From contig LWDI01000023.1 of the NCBI GenBank assembly GCA_002083475.1, forward strand, positions 561 to 30,109: 29,549 bases of DNA. The letters run 5' to 3'. Below are positions 15,825-22,776 of this stretch, piece by piece. Numbering within the stretch: the stretch's first letter is position 1; every line of letters begins with the position of its first letter. This DNA is from Proteobacteria bacterium SG_bin5 (GTDB lineage: Bacteria > Pseudomonadota > Alphaproteobacteria > Sphingomonadales > Sphingomonadaceae). Position numbers and translations under genes: made by a program. The notes beneath the pieces were generated by a model. It was not told the origin of the DNA. It saw only the letters and a program-made list of their open reading frames with translations, and did not search any database.

Positions 15825-16428
15825 CATTTCCTCCCATCATCCCCGCCGCCGCCAGCGCCGCGCGCGCGAGCGGGATCGACAACCGCCGCCGCTCGGCGAG
15901 CGCCGCCGTGTCGAGCACGTCGACCGCGCGCCCCAGCGCGACATGGCTGCGTTCGACTCGCGCGACGAGCCATTGCACGAGATCGGGGCGTGCATCGAGC
16001 CCACGCTTCAGGAAAGCGCGTTCGAACAGCGCCTGCATCAACGCATCATCGGGCGCGCCGAGCCGCGCGACCGGCGTGGCGCCGAGCCGCGAGCGCAGAT
16101 CGGGGAGCTTCACCCGCCATTCGGGCGGGGCGGCGTCGGCCACCAGCAGCAGCGGCACGCCGTCCGCTTGCGCCGCGTTCCAGGCGTGGAACAATTGCGT
16201 CTCGTTCTGGCGATCGGCATCGTCGATCGCGCGCCCGCCGCCCTTCACGAACAGCCGCGCGAGCAAGGTGCGCCCCGATTTGCGTGGGCCCGTGAGCAAG
16301 GTCGCGGGCACCGGCCAGCGCCGCCACTCGCGCAAATGCGCGGCGGCGGCGGCGTTCGAATCGCTCAGCAGGAATTCGTCGTCACTCGGATCGGGGGGCC
16401 AGACGAACGGAAGCGCGAGTTGAGTCAT
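15802..16428 (-). CDS. hda: DnaA-related regulator Hda (HdaA)
   Basis: This 208-residue AAA+ protein is homologous to the central region of DnaA. Its N-terminal QLALPF (3-8) is a beta-clamp binding motif, as expected for Hda, which on clamp-bound DNA stimulates DnaA-ATP hydrolysis and prevents re-initiation. The P-loop is degenerate (GPRKSGRT, 47-54). The sensor 2-like region near the C-terminus (SHVALGRAVDVLD) is present. The start at 16428 overlaps the preceding DUF2066 stop (ATGA), and the 3' end overlaps ppk1, so three consecutive genes are translationally linked. Confidence 0.9.
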   Translation of the reverse strand: MTQLALPFVWPPDPSDDEFLLSDSNAAAAAHLREWRRWPVPATLLTGPRKSGRTLLARLFVKGGGRAIDDADRQNETQLFHAWNAAQADGVPLLLVADAAPPEWRVKLPDLRSRLGATPVARLGAPDDALMQALFERAFLKRGLDARPDLVQWLVARVERSHVALGRAVDVLDTAALAERRRLSIPLARAALAAAGMMGGNDGSSDAR

Positions 16429-17639
16429 CCGGCGGTTGCGTTGTCCGTGGGCGCATCCTGCAGGATGGTGGGCGGGATGCGGCTCTGGCGGATCAGCCGC
16501 AGCGCGCCGCCGCCCGCCACCACTTGCCAGCCGCGCGCCTCGAGCGCGGCGCGCAAGCCATTGGCGTCGCCCTGATAGTTGACGCGCAGCACCGAAACCC
16601 CACCGAGCGCGAGGCTGACGAGCGACACTTGGCGCACCCCCGGCACGCCGCGCAACGCGGCCTGTGCGGAGTCGAGCGCGGCGGGGTTGGCGGTATCGAC
16701 TTGCACGGCGAGCGGGGTGACGGGCACTTCGCTCACCGGCTGGCCTTCGTTGCCCAGGATCGACTCGTCGAGCGTCGGTGCGGTGACCGGCGCCGCCGGC
16801 GCGGGCTCGACCAGGCTGGGGTCGACGCGCAGCACCCCGGCCGAGAGCGCCTGTTGATAGGCCTCATCGATCCGCTTGACGCCCGCGTCGAGCAGCGCGG
16901 GCAGCGCGTCGCCGTCGCGCACCTGGAGCGAGAAGCGCGTGAGCGGGTGATTGTCCGGCCCGAAACGCGCCTGGAACTCGCCGATGATCGGGCCGCCGGG
17001 ATATTGGCGATAAAGATGCACGATCGGCATCACCACGTCCTTGGCGCCATATTGCGCCAGGATCGATCGCCACCAGCCGCGCCCGCGCCGGTTGAGCTGG
17101 CCGTGGTTGAGCAGCAGCGGATCGGGCCCGCCGCCCGCCGGGCGCACATAATCGATCGCGCTATTGCCGGTGTTGAACCGCGCCCAGGCCTTGAGCCATT
17201 CGCTCTCGCGCTCGAACGCGACCGGGGCGCCGCCCGACCATTCGATCGGCAGGAGCAGCATCGGCGGCGAACGACTGAGCGCCGCCGACACGCCCAAGAT
17301 CGCCGCCGCGCGGTCGCGATCGAAGCGCACGCCGAGCCGCGCGATATAGCGATTGGGGCCGATCTCCTCGCGCTCGACCACGATCCCCGAGACGATCGAA
17401 TCGAGCGTGCCATCGGGCAGCGCCGCGCCGGGGGCGCCGAGGCGCCGCGCGAGCATCGCCCAGCCCTTGCGCTGCGCGATCCGCCACCCGGCCTCGCGCG
17501 CGGCCTCGGGCGATTTGGCGGTCACGTCGACCGCGACCCCGCTCACCTCGAAGCTCGAGCCCTGCGCATGGCCGAGCGCGCCCAGGCCGAGCGAAATCAA
17601 AGCGGCGACGGAAAGGCCGGAGGCAAGCGCGCGAAGCAT
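16425..17639 (-). CDS. DUF2066 domain-containing exported protein
   Basis: This 404-residue protein has a signal peptide (about 1-26, ending GHAQ). A DUF2066 domain follows, recognisable from the early SPEAAREAGWRIAQRKGW segment and the IARLGVRFD strand. Residues from about 310 form a second region with alternating strands (VQVDTANPAALDSAQAALRG...VNYQGDANGLRAALEARGW) that resembles a heavy-metal-associated or FtsX-like small alpha/beta fold. Biochemical role is unknown; it should be periplasmic. It is the first gene of the hda-ppk1-ppx operon, overlapping hda by 4 bases, and is divergent from purM with only 62 bases between the start codons. Confidence 0.8.
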   Translation of the reverse strand: MLRALASGLSVAALISLGLGALGHAQGSSFEVSGVAVDVTAKSPEAAREAGWRIAQRKGWAMLARRLGAPGAALPDGTLDSIVSGIVVEREEIGPNRYIARLGVRFDRDRAAAILGVSAALSRSPPMLLLPIEWSGGAPVAFERESEWLKAWARFNTGNSAIDYVRPAGGGPDPLLLNHGQLNRRGRGWWRSILAQYGAKDVVMPIVHLYRQYPGGPIIGEFQARFGPDNHPLTRFSLQVRDGDALPALLDAGVKRIDEAYQQALSAGVLRVDPSLVEPAPAAPVTAPTLDESILGNEGQPVSEVPVTPLAVQVDTANPAALDSAQAALRGVPGVRQVSLVSLALGGVSVLRVNYQGDANGLRAALEARGWQVVAGGGALRLIRQSRIPPTILQDAPTDNATAG

Positions 17640-17701
17640 AGGCGCGCCCTTTTGGCGAAGCAGGCGTGGAAATCCAAGCGCGTTATCGCTAGTCCCGCGC
17701 C

Positions 17702-18796
17702 ATGAACGACAAGCGCGGCTATACTTATGCCCAGGCGGGCGTCTCGATCGCGGCGGGCAACGCGCTGGTGCGCGCGATCGCCCCGCTCGCCAAGGCGACG
17801 CGACGGCCGGGCGCCGACGCCGAATTGGGCGGGTTCGGCGGCTTTTTCGATCTGAAGGCGGCCGGGTTTCGCGATCCCCTGCTCGTCGCCGCGAACGACG
17901 GGGTGGGCACCAAGCTCAAACTCGCGATCGAACATGATCGCCACGAAGGCATCGGCATCGATCTGGTCGCGATGTGCGCCAATGATCTGATCGTGCAGGG
18001 CGCCGAGCCTTTGTTCTTCCTCGATTATTATGCCTGCGGCCGGCTCGACCCCAAGATCGCCGAACACGTCGTCGGCTCGATCGCGGAAGGGTGTCTGCTC
18101 GCCGGTTGCGCGCTGATCGGCGGCGAGACGGCCGAGATGCCGGGCATGTATGCCGAGGGCGATTATGATCTCGCGGGCTTTTGCGTCGGCGCGGTCGAGC
18201 GCGATCGCGTGCTGACCGGCGCCACCATCGCGCCGGGCGACGTGCTGCTGGGGCTCGCCTCGTCGGGCGTGCATTCGAACGGTTTCTCGCTGGTGCGGCG
18301 GCTCGCGGCGGACAAGGGGTGGCGCATGAACCGCCCCGCGCTGTTCGATCCCGACATCCTGCTGATCGACGCGCTGATGGCGCCGACGCGCATCTATGTG
18401 AAGTCGCTCCTCCCGCTGATCGCCGAGGGGCGGCTGAAGGGCCTGGCGCATATCACCGGCGGGGGCCTGCTGGAGAATGTGCCGCGCGTCCTCCCCGCCG
18501 GCTGCCACGCCGCGATCGACGCCGATGCCTGGCCGCTGCCGCCGCTGATGGCGTTCCTCCAGGCGCAGGGCACGATCGAGCCCGAGGAGCTCGCACGCAC
18601 CTTCAACTGCGGCATCGGCATGGTCGCGGTGGTCGCCGAGCATGAGGCGGCGGGCGCCACCGCCGCGCTCGAGGCGCACGGCGAGCGCGTTTTCCGCATC
18701 GGCCGGATCGAGCGCGGCGCGCGCGGCTGCACCGTCACGGGCGGCGGCGAGACGTGGAGCGCGCGCGCGGCCTGGCGCGCGACGCATACGGCATGA
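17702..18796 (+). CDS. purM: Phosphoribosylformylglycinamidine cyclo-ligase (AIR synthetase)
   Basis: This 364-residue enzyme of purine synthesis closes the imidazole ring (FGAM + ATP to AIR). The early YAQAGVSIAAGNALV segment, the ATP/Mg loop NDGVGTKLKLA (about 65-75) and the GGETAEMPGMY motif (about 139-149) are all present. Length is typical. It overlaps purN by the ATGA at 18793-18796, a common pairing. The start at 17702 is the only one consistent with the N-terminal fold. Confidence 0.97.
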   Translation: MNDKRGYTYAQAGVSIAAGNALVRAIAPLAKATRRPGADAELGGFGGFFDLKAAGFRDPLLVAANDGVGTKLKLAIEHDRHEGIGIDLVAMCANDLIVQGAEPLFFLDYYACGRLDPKIAEHVVGSIAEGCLLAGCALIGGETAEMPGMYAEGDYDLAGFCVGAVERDRVLTGATIAPGDVLLGLASSGVHSNGFSLVRRLAADKGWRMNRPALFDPDILLIDALMAPTRIYVKSLLPLIAEGRLKGLAHITGGGLLENVPRVLPAGCHAAIDADAWPLPPLMAFLQAQGTIEPEELARTFNCGIGMVAVVAEHEAAGATAALEAHGERVFRIGRIERGARGCTVTGGGETWSARAAWRATHTA

Positions 18797-19365
18797 GCGC
18801 GCGGCGCAAGGTCGCGGTGCTGCTCTCGGGCCGGGGCTCGAACCTGCAAGCCTTGGTCGCCGCCAGCGCCGCGCCGCACTGCCCCTATGAAATCGTGCTC
18901 GCCGCCTCCGACAAGCCCGAGGCGCCCGGCATCGCCTGGGCCGCCGAGCGGGGCATCGCGACCTTCGCCACCCCCGCCAAGGGCCGCCCCAAGGCCGATT
19001 ACGAGGCCGAGATCGAAGCGGCGCTCCATCATGAAGGCACCGAATTCATCGCGCTGGCGGGCTATATGCGGCTGTTGTCGCCGGGCTTCGTCCAGCGCTG
19101 GCAGGGGCGCGTGCTCAACATCCATCCCTCGCTCCTCCCCAAATATAAGGGGCTCGACACCCACGCGCGGGCGATCGACGCGGGCGACAAGGTAGGGGGA
19201 TGTTCGGTGCACATCGTCACCGAAGCGCTCGACGAGGGCGAGGTGCTGGGGCGCGCGGTGGTGCCGATCCTGCCGGGCGACACGCCCGACAAGCTCGCCG
19301 CCCGCGTGCTGATCGCCGAGCACCGGCTCTACCCACGCCTGCTCGGCCAGTTCGTCGCGCGATGA
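18793..19365 (+). CDS. purN: Phosphoribosylglycinamide formyltransferase (GAR transformylase)
   Basis: This 190-residue enzyme transfers formyl from 10-formyl-tetrahydrofolate to GAR. The phosphate loop is GRGSN (13-17). The catalytic set Asn109, His111 (NIHPSLLP) and Asp147 corresponds to E. coli N106, H108 and D144. The frame is open 13 codons further upstream inside purM, but the ATG at 18793 that overlaps the purM stop is the natural coupled start. Its own stop overlaps the ATG of a 10-codon remnant ORF (see the YjbR-like pseudogene). Confidence 0.96.
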   Translation: MSARRKVAVLLSGRGSNLQALVAASAAPHCPYEIVLAASDKPEAPGIAWAAERGIATFATPAKGRPKADYEAEIEAALHHEGTEFIALAGYMRLLSPGFVQRWQGRVLNIHPSLLPKYKGLDTHARAIDAGDKVGGCSVHIVTEALDEGEVLGRAVVPILPGDTPDKLAARVLIAEHRLYPRLLGQFVAR

Positions 19366-19679
19366 GCGTCGAAGCGCTGCTCGCCGCGCAATGAGATCGC
19401 CATCTCCTCTCCTCGACCGTCATTCCCGCGAAGGCGGGAAACCATTCGGGCTGGCTTTCGCGACGGCGAGCGACGCCCGCCCGGCCCTTCGGCGAAGAGC
19501 CGACGCCTGCCCGAATGGATCCCCGCCTACGCGGGGATGACGGTGGAAAATGGCGGATGAGGGTGGGGCTGCGGCTCGACGCGCGCGAGGTCGATTGGGC
19601 GCATGTCGAGCATTGGCTCCTGCAAAGCTGGCGCCGCGCCGCGCCCGCGCGGTTGCTGCGGCTGGTGGGCGACGATTAG
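19362..19679 (+). pseudogene. Probable remnant of an MmcQ/YjbR family gene
   Basis: An ATG at 19362 overlaps the purN stop (ATGA) and opens a frame that stops after 10 codons (MSVEALLAAQ). After a repeat element, a 40-codon ORF (19557-19679) encodes LRLDAREVDWAHVEHW and SWRRAAPARLL, which resembles the C-terminal helix region of MmcQ/YjbR proteins (small wing-fold, possibly DNA-binding). A full gene would be about 110-130 codons, so the core is missing and the gap holds a palindromic element. The terminal TAG overlaps the GNAT stop on the other strand, as a true gene end might. Identification is by eye and moderate. Confidence 0.45.
19418..19542. repeat. Inverted-repeat element, family C (125 bp)
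   Basis: Arms at 19418-19451 and 19509-19542 are inverted with 30 of 34 bases matching. The outer ends are CGTCATTCCCGCG and CGCGGGGATGACG, and the inner ends CCATTCGGGC / GCCCGAATGG. Each arm has its own small hairpin (CCCGCGAAGGCGGG type). The spacer is GC-rich with no ORF of note. It appears to be a mobile or REP-like miniature element lying within the YjbR-like remnant. Confidence 0.78.
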
Positions 19680-20209
19680 GCGCCGGCGAGCACGAAGACG
19701 AGATCGTGATAGCGCGCCTTGCCGAAGTTGAACGCGCGCTCGCCAGCGAAGACGAAGCCAAGCGACTCATAGAAGCGGCGGCGCGCGCTATCGTCGGGCT
19801 CGCAGCTCACGACCAGGCGCGCATGCAAATCGCGCGCGTCGGCGAGCGCGTGTTCGAACAATCGCTCGCCCAAGCGGCGCCCGCGATAGCGCGGCAGCAC
19901 GAACAGCCGCTTGAGCTCGACCTCGGGGATATGATCGCCGACCGCCAATTCGGCCGGATCGAGCATCATATAGCCGACCGGTGAACCATTGGGCAGCAGC
20001 GCCAACCGGATCGCGCAGTGGCGATCGGCGAGCCGCTCGGCGAAGAAGCGGCGCGAGTGATATTGCTCGCAATAAGCGGCGAGTTCGTCGGGCGCGGCGA
20101 TATGCGCGTAATTGTTCACCGCGCAGGCGGTGGACAGCATCGCCAATGCCGGCACGTCGGCGACGCCGGCATCGGCGATGGTTATTTCGGGATCAGCCGA
20201 CGAGTTCAT
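19676..20209 (-). CDS. GNAT family N-acetyltransferase
   Basis: This 177-residue acetyl-CoA-dependent transferase has a conventional GNAT core: the VELKRLFVLPRYRGRRLGE segment (98-115) contains the acetyl-CoA pyrophosphate loop (R/Q-x-x-G-x-G/A type, here RYRGRRLG), followed by the late helix and strand RRRFYESLGFVFAGE. Substrate is unknown. The ATG at 20209 lies inside the end of ndk (17-base overlap), so it is probably co-translated with ndk. The stop overlaps the end of the YjbR-like remnant on the opposite strand. An alternative start further upstream in frame would run deep into ndk and looks unlikely. Confidence 0.86.
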   Translation of the reverse strand: MNSSADPEITIADAGVADVPALAMLSTACAVNNYAHIAAPDELAAYCEQYHSRRFFAERLADRHCAIRLALLPNGSPVGYMMLDPAELAVGDHIPEVELKRLFVLPRYRGRRLGERLFEHALADARDLHARLVVSCEPDDSARRRFYESLGFVFAGERAFNFGKARYHDLVFVLAGA

Positions 20210-20615
20210 CGTCGCTGAAGAAATAAGCGATCTCGATCGCCGCGTTTTCGTCCGAATCCGAACCATGGACGCTGTTCGCCTCGATCGATTCGGCGAGTTC
20301 GCGGCGGATCGTGCCGGGTTCGGCATTGGCGGGGTTGGTCGCGCCCATCACCTGGCGGTTGCGCGCGACCGCGTCCTCGCCCTCGAGCACCTGCACCACG
20401 ACCGGCCCCGAGATCATGAACTCGACCAGATCGTTGAAGAAGGGCCGCTCCTTGTGCACCGCGTAGAAGCCCTCGGCCTGGTCGCGGGTCATGCGGATGC
20501 GCTTCGAGGCGATCACGCGCAGCCCGGCTTCTTCGAGCATCTTGGTGACGGCGCCGGTCAGGTTGCGGCGGGTCGCGTCGGGCTTGATGATCGAAAAAGT
20601 GCGGGTGACGGCCAT
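20193..20615 (-). CDS. ndk: Nucleoside diphosphate kinase
   Basis: This 140-residue enzyme equalises nucleoside triphosphate pools through a phosphohistidine. It begins AVTRTFSIIKPDATRRN. KRIRMTRDQAEGFYAVHKERPFF is the nucleotide-site region, and the catalytic His117 sits in NSVHGSDSDENA. Length is exactly that of bacterial Ndk. The ATG at 20615 was chosen over an in-frame upstream start that would add 19 residues not found in the family. AGGAGT lies just upstream. It lies 96 bases downstream of holC and overlaps the GNAT gene. Confidence 0.96.
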   Translation of the reverse strand: MAVTRTFSIIKPDATRRNLTGAVTKMLEEAGLRVIASKRIRMTRDQAEGFYAVHKERPFFNDLVEFMISGPVVVQVLEGEDAVARNRQVMGATNPANAEPGTIRRELAESIEANSVHGSDSDENAAIEIAYFFSDDELVG

Positions 20616-20711
20616 GGGAAACTCCTGATTGCTTCGGCGCGGGGGCTTAGCCGCCCGGGGGCGCCGGGGCAAGCTGGGGACTATGCGGCTTCGGGCACGC
20701 CGCGCCGACGC

Positions 20712-21149
20712 TCAGGCGGCTTGCTCCCAGCCCTTTTCCCCCTGCTTCCAATAGCGTCGCTCAACCCCGGGTCGATCGGCGAGCCCGCGCCACGCCGCGC
20801 GCGCCGCCGCGATCGCCGCCTCGTCGAACAGGTGAAAGGCGCGCTCGAACGCCAAGGCTTCGTCGCGCCACACCCCGTCGGCGAGCATCACGTGACGCGC
20901 GGCGTTGAGCGGCGCGGGCGCCTCGGCGATCAGCACCGGCTGCGCGGCGTCGTCCATCGCCCCGGCGATCGCGTGCGGCAGGAAACTCTCCGCCGCATAA
21001 TCCCACAGCAGCCGGTCGAGCGCCGCCCGCTGGTCCTCGTCACCCGCGACGATCACCAGCCGCTCGCCTTGCGCCAATACGCGCTCGACGAGCCGGGGGA
21101 GCACGCGCGCCAGCGGCTGGCGGGTGAGATGATAGAAATCGACCCGCAC
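20712..21149 (-). CDS. holC: DNA polymerase III subunit chi
   Basis: This 145-residue HolC family protein begins MRVDFYHLTRQPL and contains the conserved core LWDYAAESFLPH with its following acidic and Pro-rich loop. Chi bridges the clamp-loader subunit psi and single-strand binding protein at the replication fork. The start is GTG (21147-21149), with only a weak GAGG upstream, but it lies 12 bases after the pepA stop, so ribosomes may be handed over from pepA. The pepA-holC order is widely conserved in Proteobacteria. Confidence 0.92.
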   Translation of the reverse strand: MRVDFYHLTRQPLARVLPRLVERVLAQGERLVIVAGDEDQRAALDRLLWDYAAESFLPHAIAGAMDDAAQPVLIAEAPAPLNAARHVMLADGVWRDEALAFERAFHLFDEAAIAAARAAWRGLADRPGVERRYWKQGEKGWEQAA

Positions 21150-21161
21150 CCTCAGCGCCCG

Positions 21162-22634
21162 TCAGGCTTCGAGCGTGTCGCGCACCAGCCGGTCGAGCAG
21201 CCGCACGCCGAAGCCGGTCGCGCCCTTGTCATGCGTCGCGCCGGCCTTGTCGACCCAGACGGTGCCGGCGATGTCGAGATGCGCCCAGCGCACGCCCTTG
21301 TCGACGAAGCGTTGGATGAATTGCGCGGCGGTGATCGACCCCGCGCCGCGCGGGCCGACGTTCTTCATGTCGGCGATCGGGCTGTCGAGCAGCTTGTTAT
21401 AGGCGTCGCCCAGCGGCAGGCGCCACAGCTGATCCCCGGTCGCGCGCCCCGCGCTCAGCAATTGCTCGGCCAAGCCGTCGTCGTTGCTGAACAGCCCGGC
21501 CTGTTCATGCCCCAGCGAAATGATCATCGCGCCGGTGAGCGTCGCCAGATCGACGATCGTCTTGGGCCGGTGGTTGCGCTGCACCCAGGTGAGCACGTCG
21601 GCGAGCACCAGCCGGCCTTCGGCATCGGTGTTGAGAATCTCGATCGTCTGCCCCGACATCGAGGTGACGATGTCGCCCGGGCGCTGGGCATTGCCATCGG
21701 GCATATTCTCGACCAGCCCGCACACGCCGATCACATTCGCCTTGGCCTTGCGCCGCGCGAGCGCTTTCATCGCGCCGACCACGGCGCCGGCGCCGCCCAT
21801 GTCCCATTTCATGTCTTCCATGCCGGGTCCGGGCTTCAGGCTGATGCCGCCGGTGTCGAAGGTCACGCCCTTGCCGACGAGCGCGAGATCGGGGTCGCCC
21901 GGCCCCTTGCCGTTCCATTTGAGCGCGAGCAACTGCGCCTCGCGCACCGATCCCTGGCTGACGCCGAGCAACGCGCCCATGCCGAGCCCGCGCATCTCTT
22001 CCTCGCCGAGCACGATGATCTCCAGCCCCAGCCCCTCGACCGAGCCGCGCACGCGCTCGACGAAGCTCACGGGGTAAATCACGTTGGGCGGCTCGGAGAC
22101 CAATTCGCGGGTGAGCGCGACCCCCTCGGCGACCGCCTGCGCCTCCGCCCAGGCCGCCTCGGCGCCCTCGGGCGCGCCGACCAGCGTGAGTTCGGCGAGG
22201 CTGGGCTTCTGCTTGTCGGTCAATTGGGTGCGATAAGTGTCGATCCGCCAGCCGCGCAGCAGCGCCGCGAGCGCGAAGCGCGCGACCGCCGCCACCGTCG
22301 GCGCGCCGCCGAGCGCCGCGAAATCGACCGCGACGCGAGTCGCGCCGGTGAGCAATTTGGCGGTGAGCGCCCCGCCCGCGCGCTCATAATCGGCCTCGCT
22401 GCCGTGGCCGACGCCCAGCAGCACCAACCGCACGACCTGGCCGCCCTGCTCGACGAACGCCTCGACGCTCGCCCCCGCCTCACCCTCGAACCGCGCGGCG
22501 CGCGCGGCGGCGCGGGCGAGCGTTTCGCCGCTCCCCGCGAACGCACCGAAAACGACGCGTTCGAGCCCGTCTTTCTCCACCGGCAGCGCGACGACCTCGA
22601 CGGATTCGAGTGTGGGGGCAAAGCTGATCTTCAT
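21162..22634 (-). CDS. pepA: Leucyl aminopeptidase (M17)
   Basis: This 490-residue cytosolic dinuclear-metal aminopeptidase removes N-terminal residues. The variable N domain (about 1-165) is followed by the catalytic domain with metal ligands and catalytic residues Lys255 and Asp260 (GKGVTFDTGGISLKPG), Asp278, Asp337 and Glu339, and Arg341 (NTDAEGRLVLAD). In E. coli PepA also binds DNA at Xer and carAB sites; whether that holds here is unknown. The ATG at 22634 gives the normal N-terminus. The gene is divergent from lptD across 142 bases and is the first gene of pepA-holC-(ndk-GNAT). Confidence 0.96.
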   Translation of the reverse strand: MKISFAPTLESVEVVALPVEKDGLERVVFGAFAGSGETLARAAARAARFEGEAGASVEAFVEQGGQVVRLVLLGVGHGSEADYERAGGALTAKLLTGATRVAVDFAALGGAPTVAAVARFALAALLRGWRIDTYRTQLTDKQKPSLAELTLVGAPEGAEAAWAEAQAVAEGVALTRELVSEPPNVIYPVSFVERVRGSVEGLGLEIIVLGEEEMRGLGMGALLGVSQGSVREAQLLALKWNGKGPGDPDLALVGKGVTFDTGGISLKPGPGMEDMKWDMGGAGAVVGAMKALARRKAKANVIGVCGLVENMPDGNAQRPGDIVTSMSGQTIEILNTDAEGRLVLADVLTWVQRNHRPKTIVDLATLTGAMIISLGHEQAGLFSNDDGLAEQLLSAGRATGDQLWRLPLGDAYNKLLDSPIADMKNVGPRGAGSITAAQFIQRFVDKGVRWAHLDIAGTVWVDKAGATHDKGATGFGVRLLDRLVRDTLEA

Positions 22635-22776
22635 GCGAACCTCATTTCCTGTCGGCGCTGGAGCCGCGCCGGTTCAAAGCACGGGGCGGAGCCCGCGCAG
22701 CCGATTGCCCCAAGGCGCAACCGATGCGATAGGGCCGGATTGCAGCGGCAAAAGCCGTACGTAAAGGGGTAACCGC

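Noticed and set aside
12936..16295. Very long open frame (over 1,100 codons) on the plus strand
   Set aside because: It runs antisense to ppk1, hda and ppx, which have complete catalytic motifs. Its translation is rich in Arg, Ala, Asp and His without any domain, as expected for a GC-rich antisense frame.
20112..22772. Long plus-strand open frame opposite ndk, holC and pepA
   Set aside because: The opposite strand encodes recognisable proteins with active-site residues; this frame is a composition artefact.
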